Shown here one piece after another: positions 53,901 to 61,337 of a stretch of DNA of 64,000 nt. The stretch covers positions 153,390-217,389 of the forward strand of contig NZ_JAFMPP010000007.1 in NCBI RefSeq assembly GCF_017349315.1, in the 5' to 3' direction. This stretch comes from Jiella flava (GTDB lineage Bacteria; Pseudomonadota; Alphaproteobacteria; Rhizobiales; Rhizobiaceae). The position numbers and the translations under genes are program-made. Within the stretch, counting starts at the first letter, position 1, and each line of letters begins with the position of its first letter. The notes beneath the pieces were generated by a model. The model was given only the letters and a program-made list of their open reading frames with translations, made no database searches and was not told the origin of the DNA.

Positions 53901-56900
53901 TCTCGACGACCAGGCGGCAATGTTCTCCTCGCTTTTCGACGAGCGGCGCAGCGCCATCGAGCAGCTGTTGTCGATGTCGGAGGATTCGATCGTCAATTCG
54001 CTCGACCGGCGGATCGAGAAGATCGCCGCGACATTGGCCGAGCGCGGCGCCAAGATCGAACAATCGATCGATGGAGAAAATTCCAACTTCATCAAATCTT
54101 TGGACGAAAAATCTCAAGCACTGCTTGAAGGCTTAGACCAGCGGTCCACGGCGCTCGACAATGGCCTTGCCGATCGTCTTCAGGCCAGTGCCGAGCTGCT
54201 TGACACCGCCGAGCGGACGCTCACCCAGAGCTTCGACGCCCGCAAGAACGACCTCGCGGAAATTCTCGATCAGCGCGCGCAGGCACTGCAGCATCTCGGC
54301 GACGAGATGCCGGTTCGCGTGGCCGCCGCGATCAATGAGCGCTTGCGGGGCATCGCCACCGGATTCGACGAGATTGTCGCCTCGATCGTCGAGGAGATCG
54401 CCGAGCGCATCGGCTCCCTCGGCACCTCGTTGGAAGACACCCGCGCCTCTCTCATCGGCACGCTCGAGGCCGAGACCGGCCGCTTCCGCAGCGAACTCGA
54501 CGAGCGGACACAGAGCTTCGAGGACCATCTTTCGGTGTCCGCCGGCAGCCAGCTCGTCGCCATCGAGAGCGCGCTGGCGATGGTCGTCGAAGGTCTCGAC
54601 GAGCGTCTCGCCCGCCTCAACACCGCGGCCGAAAATGCCAAGACGGAGCTGGAAAGCAGCCTGAACTCGGAAGTCGAGACGCTGCGCAACGCCATCACCT
54701 CCGGCATCGGCGGCCTGTCCGGCGAGTTGGAAGGAACCGGCCTGTCCTTGAGCGAAACGATCGCCACCCGCATCGACGAGCTGAAGGCTGCCTCGCAAGG
54801 CGCCGACGTGAGTATCCGCGAGAGCATCGACGAGCGCATCGAGCGTCTCAGCGGCCTACTGAACGGCAGCCGCGACGCCATCGGCTCGACCCTCGACCGC
54901 GGCATCGGCGTGCTCGAAGAGGAGATCAAAGAGCGGATCAACCGTGTCGGCGAGAACCTCGACTCCCGCACCGCCTCCCTGCGCGCCATCATCGAGGACG
55001 CCCGCGGCATTCTGGTCGAAGGCCTCGACCAGCGCCTCAGTGCCATCCAGGCGATCGTCAATGGATCTGAAGGGACCATCCTCTCGGCCCTCGACAAACG
55101 CCGCGACGAATTCAGCGCCCAGATCGAAAGCGGCCGCACGGCGCTCGACTCGACGCTGGAAGACCGCATCGCCGCGCTTTCCGACGCGCTGTTCGAGGCG
55201 GATCTTAAGCTGGCGACGGCCTTCGAGGCCCGGCGCGACAGCCTTGCGTCGGTGATCGAGGGGGCGGTTGGCTCAGCCGCGGCAACGCTTGAAGATCGCG
55301 CCGACGACATGCGGCGGACGATCGAACAGTCGGTCAGCGACATCTCTCTGGCGATGGAAACCCGACGCGACGATCTGCTCTCGGCGCTTGAGGGCGGTTC
55401 TTCCAACCTCGTCGGCGCCATCGATCAACGTACCGAGGCCATCGCCTCGGCGCTGGAGCGCGGCCTCGGCAATGTCGAGAACACGCTCAACAGCCGCACC
55501 ACGTCGATCGCCGAGGCGATCCGCGGCACCGTCGCTCAGGCGACCGCCGCGATGGCACAGGAGGCCGATCGAGCTCGAGAGGGCCTGATGGCCGAGGCCG
55601 CCAAGGTCTCGACCAGCGTCAACGACATCTCCCATTTGTTCGACGCGGCTAGCGAGGACGCCCGCCAGCGCATCGCCAGCGAGGCCGAGCGGCTCACGGA
55701 ACGGCTTGGCACTCTTGCCAACGAACTGGCCGAGCGCACAGAGACGGCCGGTAGCCGGCTGGTCAGCGAGGGCGGCCGCATCGCCGAGACGATCAGCGGC
55801 TCGGCCGAGGTCATCCGCTCGCTGTCGGAAGATTCCCGCTCACGCTTTGCCACCGAGGCCGAGGCCCTGGCGACCCAGATCGCCCAGCTCTCCGGCGACA
55901 TTCGTCAGGAGGCCGACGCGGTGCGCGAGCAACTCGCTCAGCAGCGGTTGGCGCTGGTCGACACACTGTCGGGTATTTCCGGCTCGGTGGCGAGCGAGTT
56001 CGACCGCAACGCCGAGACGTTTGCCGAGCGTGTGCTCTCGGCCGGTCAGGAACTGCGCCGGATCACCGATCTCAACCGGGCGCATCTCACCGGCGATGCC
56101 GGCCGGATGAGCGACGAGTTCGCCCAAACGGTCGCCAGGATGAACGAGCTTGCCCAGCAGGCCGAAGCGGCACTTCGCACCAATAGCGAGGACTTCTCTG
56201 CCCGCGTCACCGGTGCGTCCGGCGCCATGCGCGCCGCGACCAGCGACATTGCCTCGGCGCTGGAAGAAAAGGCCGAGACCTTCTCCGCGGAACTCGCCAG
56301 CGTCACCCGGCGGCTCTCCGACCTTCTGGAGGCAAGTCCGGTCAGCGGTCAGATCGAGGCTTCGACCGCCCGGCTCCGCGACGAGATGGTCGGTTCGTCC
56401 GAGGCGCTGCGAAGCGAAGTGGCTGGCGTCGTGGCCCAGCTGCGCGGCGAAGTTGCCACCGTCTCCGGCCATCTGGCCAACGATGCTGAGACCATCCGCG
56501 ACGAGATCGCCAATCGCGGCAATGACCTGTCGCAGCAGATTGCGGCGATCTCGGAAATCATCCGCCTGGAGACCGAGCGCGCCCGCGTCGCGCTGCTCGA
56601 CAGCGCCGGTTCGGTCGGCGACGAGCTTTCGGGCCGGATGAACGACGCCGAGCGGGCGCTCGCCACCCGCACCCGGATGATGAACGAGGATCTGGAGGAA
56701 AAGACCCGCAACCTCGCCGCCATGCTGTCGGCCCGTAACGCCGAAATCAGCCGCATTCTCGACGAGGAAGCCCGCCCGATGCTGTCGCAGATCGGCGACG
56801 GCGGCACGGAACTCGCCAAGCTGCTGCAATTCAGCACCCGCGAAGCAGCCGAGAAGCTGAGAGCCGAAAACGCTTCGCTCGCCGCGGCTCTCGGCCGCCG

Positions 56901-58761
56901 GGCGCAGGAGACGATTGCCCAGCTGTCGGAATCGTCTGACGCAATCCTCGGAGCCCTCGACGAAAAGGCTGCCTCGACGGTGGGCATGGTCGGCGAGATG
57001 CGCGAGCAGCTCCAGCGCGACGTCGGCTCGCTGATCGGCCGTCTCGCCCAGACGTCCAGTTCGCTGCGTGGGCTGGTCGAGGAGACGGCCAGCAATCTCG
57101 GCGCCATCGACGGCGTGCTGCGGGAAAGCAGCCAGCGCTTTACCAAGGATGCCGAGAAGGCCACCAACTCGATTTCGCTCAGCGCCCGGATGCTCGACAG
57201 CAATATCGACCGTCTGGACAAGCTTTCGCTCTCGGCCTTCTCGAAGGTCGCGTCGATGGCCGATCGCTTCCAGGAACACAGCACCGTCCTCGCCGAGACC
57301 GTCGGTCTCTTGGAGAACCGTGAAGCGAGCCTGCGTTCGGTGGTCGAGGGCGGTCATGCCGGTCTCGACGAGCTGTCAAGCAATCTCGTCACCCGATCCG
57401 AGGAAATCGGCGGCCTCATGCGCTCCTTCGAAGAGGTGGTGAATGGCCTGTTCGACCGGACCGAGCAGCGCTCGCGGCTGATCTCCGAGCGTCTTGCCAG
57501 CGAAGTCGGCACAAAGCTCGGCGACGTCGATCGTCAGATGATCGAGGCCGAGGAGCGGTCGCGCCAGACCGCCGCAACACTGCGCGAGACCATCCAGAAC
57601 GCTCTGGAGGACGCCGGTGCCCGCTTCGAGCGTTCGACCGAGACCATCCGTCAGGCGGCCGGCGACATCCGTTCCGAACTCGACACCGCCCGCACCGAGA
57701 TCAAGCGCGGCGTGTTCGAGCTGCCGGAGGAGACCCGCACCAGCACCGAAGCGATGCGGCGAGCGGTCTCCGACCAGATCCGCGCACTGCGGGAGCTGTC
57801 GGACATCGTTTCCCAGTCAGGCCGTGCGCTCGATATCGGCGACCGCTCGCAACCAAAGCCGCAGCGGCCGCTCCGCCCCGAGCCCGCTCGTCCAGCCGCG
57901 CCGCAGGCCAAACAGCCTGAGCCGGAGCCGTCAAAGCCCGAGTTCGACTTCAGCGACGATGACGCCTTCGACGTCGAGCGGGAGATCGCCGCCTCGTTCA
58001 TGACCGACGGCAATCTCGCCCGCGACCTGCGCGGCTCGAATTTCGATCCGCCGCGCAGCGAGCCGCAAAAGCCGACCGCGAGCGATCTGCGCGGCCAAAC
58101 CCAGACGACGCCGAGCACCGCCCGGGCCGTTCAAAGCGGGACCGGTTCGTCCACCGGGTCAAGCCTCGGCAGCACCGGTTCGATCGGCACCAGCAAAGCC
58201 GCGACGAACACGCCGCTGCGGCCGGCAGACCCGCCGCGCGCGTCGAGCGAGCGTCCGGTGGATCGTGGCACCGGCTGGGTGTCGAGCCTCTTGCGCCGGG
58301 CGTCGGAGGATGACGAGCCGATCAGCACCGATCTCGGCAAACCCCAGCAGCAACCGACGGCGGTCTTGCCAAGCGTCGGCCGCACGCCTGCAACGCCTGA
58401 GCGCTCGCCCGATCACGTGGTGGAATCGCTGAACTCGCTGTCCATGGACATCGCCCGGGCGATCGATCACAACGCCTCAGTCGACCTTTGGGACCGCTAT
58501 CGCCGCGGCGAGCAGAATGTCTTCACCCGCCGGCTCTACACCATGCAGGGCCAGCAGACCTTTGACGACATCCGCCGCAAGTACCAGCGCGACACCGAGT
58601 TCCAGGCGGCGGTGGACCGCTACATCGCCGACTTCGAGGCGCTTTTGCAGGACATTTCCCGCAACGATCCGGAAAGCCGCGTCTCGCGCAGCTACCTGTC
58701 CTCCGACACGGGCAAGGTCTATACAATGCTCGCCCATGCCTCGGGACGGTTCGATAGCTGA
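50917..58761 (+). CDS. gpr: Giant coiled-coil membrane protein, GPR/RgsE-like polar growth organiser
   Basis: A 2614-residue protein. Residues 1-165 are acidic and disordered; two membrane helices follow (about 168-190, IWIALGLSALWLGGVAFGA, and 210-231, LLVLAAIALLPPILFIAAGL). Residues 235-2300 form an almost unbroken helix with 11-residue repeats, typically xERxxxLxxxL, for example FNERLEAIETQ, LDQRIEVIEKA and FDERGPALIAA. Then comes a Pro/Ser/Thr-rich linker (2309-2490) and a conserved C-terminal domain (about 2500-2614, with WDRYRRGEQNVFTRRLYT). This layout matches the apolipoprotein-like growth pole ring protein of Agrobacterium (GPR) and RgsE of Sinorhizobium, which sit at the growing pole. 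It is longer than the roughly 2100 residues of Agrobacterium GPR. The start is chosen at ATG 50917 (MSKTKPFEQL); 50809 is unlikely. Confidence 0.85.
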   Translation: MSKTKPFEQLSDDAVSELEEALAELQMGGADEKAEPEAQVGAVTDRLDDATFEEAIEASLSLDDFERQISATATELRSDEAVSVRTEGAAAAAASVAGARANAAPRTAPEAETKTQANEAPGGGASERRAPEPEHPRAYTQRPANDEDRRAAVWAEALLQRRASKTPIWIALGLSALWLGGVAFGATSIYGSNLSSLTSGLADPLRQGELLVLAAIALLPPILFIAAGLMIRRSADMRLMSRSLAEVAMRLAEPENVATERVMSVGQAVRREISGLAEGVERALSRTSDLEHLVRDEVSALERAYADNEVKIRTLVQDLGSEREAMLSHAERLRSAVLGSHQRLVGDVETTSDTVLARIEEASQRFTALIEERSAAFTREYETNNEQLSDLLESRSRTLREQMLSEGESLLNRFEEAAAKASQKLIGVSEQITGDLDDRSGRIGEELEERSTKIVAFLGERAGEIAQIIGNDSGALVGHIAATAEDAAQRMRETNDTLAREHEARSRAIAEDVEARGARLTELFEAKSAELDTRLTDLSDRLVADMSFTTENATSQIGSVGDEITRALDERTALLAREFETRSQALLASFDEKSSALGDGMRETSEALNARATDLTGQLTAIGTEVVSRMIASADAATGLVRSRTEMLAEYGDKFIAGLAEALDDRALTLRLQGETFLDGLDTLFNERLEAIETQGQAFQTGLVTEIDGRRERLEETGSRFLKTAEVELEGRATRIRQLLAESNTDTLGGLDQRIEVIEKAFDERGPALIAAIENRANAIEVSSDRISSAITDRSNTFAQTLAERTREILGAFAKSNADISELTQSAVVTADTTLKARTDELRVLLNERESGLNTLMTERVNTLSEALDARLLSLDLSADSRIDAINERAGQVTDKLENAAEHIQSVLTARRDEIEAVMGRVADGFEASFATRVQHLENSFAEHAGRFTRAIDDAQRILADDMGIKTGKVAERIEAVVDEVRQAVGTAEGALTRGLDDQAAMFSSLFDERRSAIEQLLSMSEDSIVNSLDRRIEKIAATLAERGAKIEQSIDGENSNFIKSLDEKSQALLEGLDQRSTALDNGLADRLQASAELLDTAERTLTQSFDARKNDLAEILDQRAQALQHLGDEMPVRVAAAINERLRGIATGFDEIVASIVEEIAERIGSLGTSLEDTRASLIGTLEAETGRFRSELDERTQSFEDHLSVSAGSQLVAIESALAMVVEGLDERLARLNTAAENAKTELESSLNSEVETLRNAITSGIGGLSGELEGTGLSLSETIATRIDELKAASQGADVSIRESIDERIERLSGLLNGSRDAIGSTLDRGIGVLEEEIKERINRVGENLDSRTASLRAIIEDARGILVEGLDQRLSAIQAIVNGSEGTILSALDKRRDEFSAQIESGRTALDSTLEDRIAALSDALFEADLKLATAFEARRDSLASVIEGAVGSAAATLEDRADDMRRTIEQSVSDISLAMETRRDDLLSALEGGSSNLVGAIDQRTEAIASALERGLGNVENTLNSRTTSIAEAIRGTVAQATAAMAQEADRAREGLMAEAAKVSTSVNDISHLFDAASEDARQRIASEAERLTERLGTLANELAERTETAGSRLVSEGGRIAETISGSAEVIRSLSEDSRSRFATEAEALATQIAQLSGDIRQEADAVREQLAQQRLALVDTLSGISGSVASEFDRNAETFAERVLSAGQELRRITDLNRAHLTGDAGRMSDEFAQTVARMNELAQQAEAALRTNSEDFSARVTGASGAMRAATSDIASALEEKAETFSAELASVTRRLSDLLEASPVSGQIEASTARLRDEMVGSSEALRSEVAGVVAQLRGEVATVSGHLANDAETIRDEIANRGNDLSQQIAAISEIIRLETERARVALLDSAGSVGDELSGRMNDAERALATRTRMMNEDLEEKTRNLAAMLSARNAEISRILDEEARPMLSQIGDGGTELAKLLQFSTREAAEKLRAENASLAAALGRRAQETIAQLSESSDAILGALDEKAASTVGMVGEMREQLQRDVGSLIGRLAQTSSSLRGLVEETASNLGAIDGVLRESSQRFTKDAEKATNSISLSARMLDSNIDRLDKLSLSAFSKVASMADRFQEHSTVLAETVGLLENREASLRSVVEGGHAGLDELSSNLVTRSEEIGGLMRSFEEVVNGLFDRTEQRSRLISERLASEVGTKLGDVDRQMIEAEERSRQTAATLRETIQNALEDAGARFERSTETIRQAAGDIRSELDTARTEIKRGVFELPEETRTSTEAMRRAVSDQIRALRELSDIVSQSGRALDIGDRSQPKPQRPLRPEPARPAAPQAKQPEPEPSKPEFDFSDDDAFDVEREIAASFMTDGNLARDLRGSNFDPPRSEPQKPTASDLRGQTQTTPSTARAVQSGTGSSTGSSLGSTGSIGTSKAATNTPLRPADPPRASSERPVDRGTGWVSSLLRRASEDDEPISTDLGKPQQQPTAVLPSVGRTPATPERSPDHVVESLNSLSMDIARAIDHNASVDLWDRYRRGEQNVFTRRLYTMQGQQTFDDIRRKYQRDTEFQAAVDRYIADFEALLQDISRNDPESRVSRSYLSSDTGKVYTMLAHASGRFDS

Positions 58762-58817
58762 CACCATCGGTCCTCCGGCCCGCTCGCAACGACCCAATCA
58801 AAGGCCCCGGGATCGTC

Positions 58818-58920
58818 TAGAGCATGGTGCCGAAAAGTTGCATGACTTTTCGGGTCACATCATGCGGCAAAACAATGGCTTAGAGCGGAATGGCGATCCA
58901 GTTTATCGCATTCCGCTCTA
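58818..58920 (+). repeat. Left arm of a 104-bp inverted repeat
   Basis: This arm starts TAGAGCATGGTGCCGAAAAG and ends CGCATTCCGCTCTA. It matches the reverse complement of 59097-59200 along its whole length, apart from one missing T (GCGATCCAG against GCGATTCCAG). It contains two internal hairpins: CCGAAAAGT with ACTTTTCGG, and TAGAGCGGAATG with CATTCCGCTCTA. Confidence 0.93.
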
Positions 58921-58993
58921 ATCCCGGGGTCATTGTTTTTGTGACCGACCAGCGTCGGACAATGCCCGGTGGGCAAAGCTCGCAAAGCGGATT

Positions 58994-59096
58994 TGAGCGC
59001 CCTGCGTCCTATCGGACGCAGAAAGGTCGCTCTCACCCTTTGAATCGACGGATCGTGCTTTGCCGAAAATCGATTCCGATTTTCGGGCCGATGCTA
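58994..59096 (+). repeat. RIME-like repeat copy B, between the inverted-repeat arms
   Basis: The core GAGCGCCCTGCGTCC and GGACGCAGAAAGGTCGCTC matches copies A, C and D; the tail TTTGAATCGACGGATCGTGC continues into a hairpin CCGAAAATCG / CGATTTTCGG. The plus-strand translation RPASYRTQK matches the other copies. This copy is the fullest. Confidence 0.85.
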
Positions 59097-59200
59097 TAGA
59101 GCGGAATGCGATAAACTGGAATCGCCATTCCGCTCTAAGCCATTGTTTTGCCGCATGATGTGACCCGAAAAGTCATGCAACTTTTCGGCACCATGCTCTA
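59097..59200 (-). repeat. Right arm of the 104-bp inverted repeat
   Basis: Read on the minus strand from 59200 it starts TAGAGCATGGTGCCGAAAAG like the left arm. With the left arm it could form a cruciform or a very long RNA hairpin that would end transcription from both sides. Confidence 0.93.
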
Positions 59201-59363
59201 GTCTGACGGCCATCGGTGTGGGGAACGATCCGAAAATCGCCGGCTTTGCGTGGTGAAGCCGGCTCGCTTCCAAGGCCCGCGTCGCCCGCCTCCACATGGC
59301 GCGTCGCAAACGGGGCCCTTCTGACAGCGGCACCGTCGTCGCTCGCAATCCGGGACGTTCGCT

Positions 59364-61253
59364 ATGCGACAGCACCTCGCCGCCATCGGTCTCACCGCCT
59401 TGAGCCTGTTCAGTTTTGCGCCGAGCCAAGGCCAGGCCGCCGATCCCGGGCCGCAGCACGCGATCGCCATGCAGGGCAATCCCGCGCTTCCCGCCGATTT
59501 CAAGCAGTTGCCTTTCGTCAACGCCCAAGCCCCCCAGACCGGGACAATGCGCTATTGCGTCTTCGGCAATTTCGATAATCTCAACCCGGTCATCGTCCGC
59601 GGCGCGCTGACCACGGCGCGGGGGATCTGGTTCGACAAGGAATTCGGCAGCCTCGTCTTCGAACCGCTGATGCAGCGCTCGCCCGACGAGCCCTTCACCA
59701 TGTATGGCCTGCTCGCCAAGAGCATCGAGACCGACGACAAGCGCAGCTTCGTCGAGTTCCAGCTCGATCCGAACGCGACGTTTTCCGATGGCCAGCCGGT
59801 GACGCCCGACGACGTCCTGTTCACGGTGAAGATGCTGCGCGAGCATGGTCGGCCACTCTATGCCAATTGGCTACGCCCGGCGGTGAAGATCGAGAAGGTC
59901 GGCGAACACGGCATCCGGTTCACCTTCGACAAGACGGCGGATCGCGAGACGCCGCTGTTGATCGCCGGTCTGCCGGTGCTCCCGAAACACGCCTTCGACG
60001 AAAAGACCTTCGAGCAGACGACCTTGAAGCCGGTGATCGGTTCCGGCCCCTATGTGATCGCCAATGTCAAACCCGGACAGCAGATCACCTACAAGAAGAA
60101 CCCGAATTATTGGGGAAAGGATCTCCCGATCCGAAAAGGCTATTTCAACTACGATACGGTCATCGTCGACTATTACCGCGATTCCAACGCCCAGTTTGAA
60201 GCCTTCAAGAAGGGCAATTGCTACGTCTATCTGGAGGGCGACCCGAACCATTGGCGCACCGCCTACGACTTCCCGGCGGCCAAGGACGGCAGGGTGATCA
60301 AAGAGAGCTTTCACACCGGCGCGCCGGCCAACATGCTCGGCTTCGTGTTCAACACCCGCCGTCCGATCTTCGCCGACAAAGAGGTGCGCAAGGCCCTCGC
60401 CATGCTGTTCGATTTTCAGTGGGCCAACCGCAATCTCTATTATGGCGCCTATCAGCGCACCGGCTCGTTCTTTCAAGGATCGGAGCTTTCGGCGCTCGGA
60501 CGCCCGGCGAGCGAGGCGGAGAAGAAGCTGCTCGCGCCCTATCCCGGCGATGTCGATCCGGACGTGATGGACGGCACCTACAAGCCGGCCGTCAGCGACG
60601 GCTCCGGCTTCGATCGCAAGGTGCTGCGCGCGGCGCTGCAGATCTTCGAAAAGGCCGGCTACACATTCAAGGGCAGCCAGCTCGTGGGCCCCAACGGAGC
60701 GGCGCTCAGCTTTGAAGTGCTGGTCCAGTCGCCCTCGCAGGAAAAAATGGCGCTGGCCTATCAGCGCACGCTCGCGCGGCTGGGCATCCAGATGAATGTC
60801 CGGCTGGTCGACGATTCCCAGTATCAGGCCCGCAAGGATGCCTTCGATTACGACATGATCATCAACGCCTATTCGGCCTCGCTGTCGCCGGGCGCCGAGC
60901 AATTCTACCGCTGGGGATCACGGGCCAAGGACATCCACGGCTCATTCAACTATGCCGGCGCCTCCGATCCCGCGATCGACGCGCTGATCGACAAGATCGT
61001 CACCGCCCGCTCGCGGGAGGACTTCGTGACGGCCGTGCGCGCCTACGACCGGGTGCTGATCTCCGGCTATTATGTCGTGCCGCTGTTCCACCTGCCGGAG
61101 CAGCGGCTTGCCCGCTGGTCGTTCATCAAACATCCGGAGAAGACGCCGCTCTACGGCTATCAGCTGCCGACCTTCTGGCGCCAGGACGATGGACGGACAC
61201 CGCCGCCAGCGCAAGACGCTTCGGCCACAAGCGACAGCAAAGCCGGCAATTGA
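59364..61253 (+). CDS. Family-5 extracellular solute-binding protein (peptide/YejA type)
   Basis: A 629-residue periplasmic binding protein of the peptide/nickel/opine ABC family. A signal peptide is visible (MRQHLAAIGLTALSLFSFAP, cleaving near GQAA). The mature part shows DNLNPVIVRG, FEPLMQRSPDEPFTMYGLLA, the family stretch DGQPVTPDDVLFTVKML, GSGPYVIANVKPGQQITYKKNPNYWG, and VRKALAMLFDFQWANRNLYYGAYQRT, closest to the YejA subgroup. No permease or ATPase genes are adjacent, so it is an orphan in this window or belongs to a distant transporter. It stands between the mosaic repeat and the convergent RNase T2 gene. Confidence 0.92.
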   Translation: MRQHLAAIGLTALSLFSFAPSQGQAADPGPQHAIAMQGNPALPADFKQLPFVNAQAPQTGTMRYCVFGNFDNLNPVIVRGALTTARGIWFDKEFGSLVFEPLMQRSPDEPFTMYGLLAKSIETDDKRSFVEFQLDPNATFSDGQPVTPDDVLFTVKMLREHGRPLYANWLRPAVKIEKVGEHGIRFTFDKTADRETPLLIAGLPVLPKHAFDEKTFEQTTLKPVIGSGPYVIANVKPGQQITYKKNPNYWGKDLPIRKGYFNYDTVIVDYYRDSNAQFEAFKKGNCYVYLEGDPNHWRTAYDFPAAKDGRVIKESFHTGAPANMLGFVFNTRRPIFADKEVRKALAMLFDFQWANRNLYYGAYQRTGSFFQGSELSALGRPASEAEKKLLAPYPGDVDPDVMDGTYKPAVSDGSGFDRKVLRAALQIFEKAGYTFKGSQLVGPNGAALSFEVLVQSPSQEKMALAYQRTLARLGIQMNVRLVDDSQYQARKDAFDYDMIINAYSASLSPGAEQFYRWGSRAKDIHGSFNYAGASDPAIDALIDKIVTARSREDFVTAVRAYDRVLISGYYVVPLFHLPEQRLARWSFIKHPEKTPLYGYQLPTFWRQDDGRTPPPAQDASATSDSKAGN

Positions 61254-61337
61254 GCGCATGCCGTCACGCCGGGGCGGCTTGATCTCGACCGTCGCCGGAT
61301 GCTGCCCGAAAGAAGCAGCGCCGGGAAGCGCTCCGCC

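Larger units (their letters stand above)
58762..59363. other. Intergenic region filled by mosaic repeats
   Basis: Of these 602 bases, 58818-59200 are a large inverted repeat with a further repeat unit in its centre (see separate entries). The remaining 160 bases before the family-5 binding-protein gene carry its promoter; no other gene is seen. Confidence 0.7.

Noticed and set aside
51616..54117. An 833-codon open frame on the minus strand inside the giant gene
   Set aside because: It is the antisense shadow of a repetitive GC-rich coding region. The plus-strand frame is three times longer and has hendecad periodicity, membrane helices and a conserved C-terminus.
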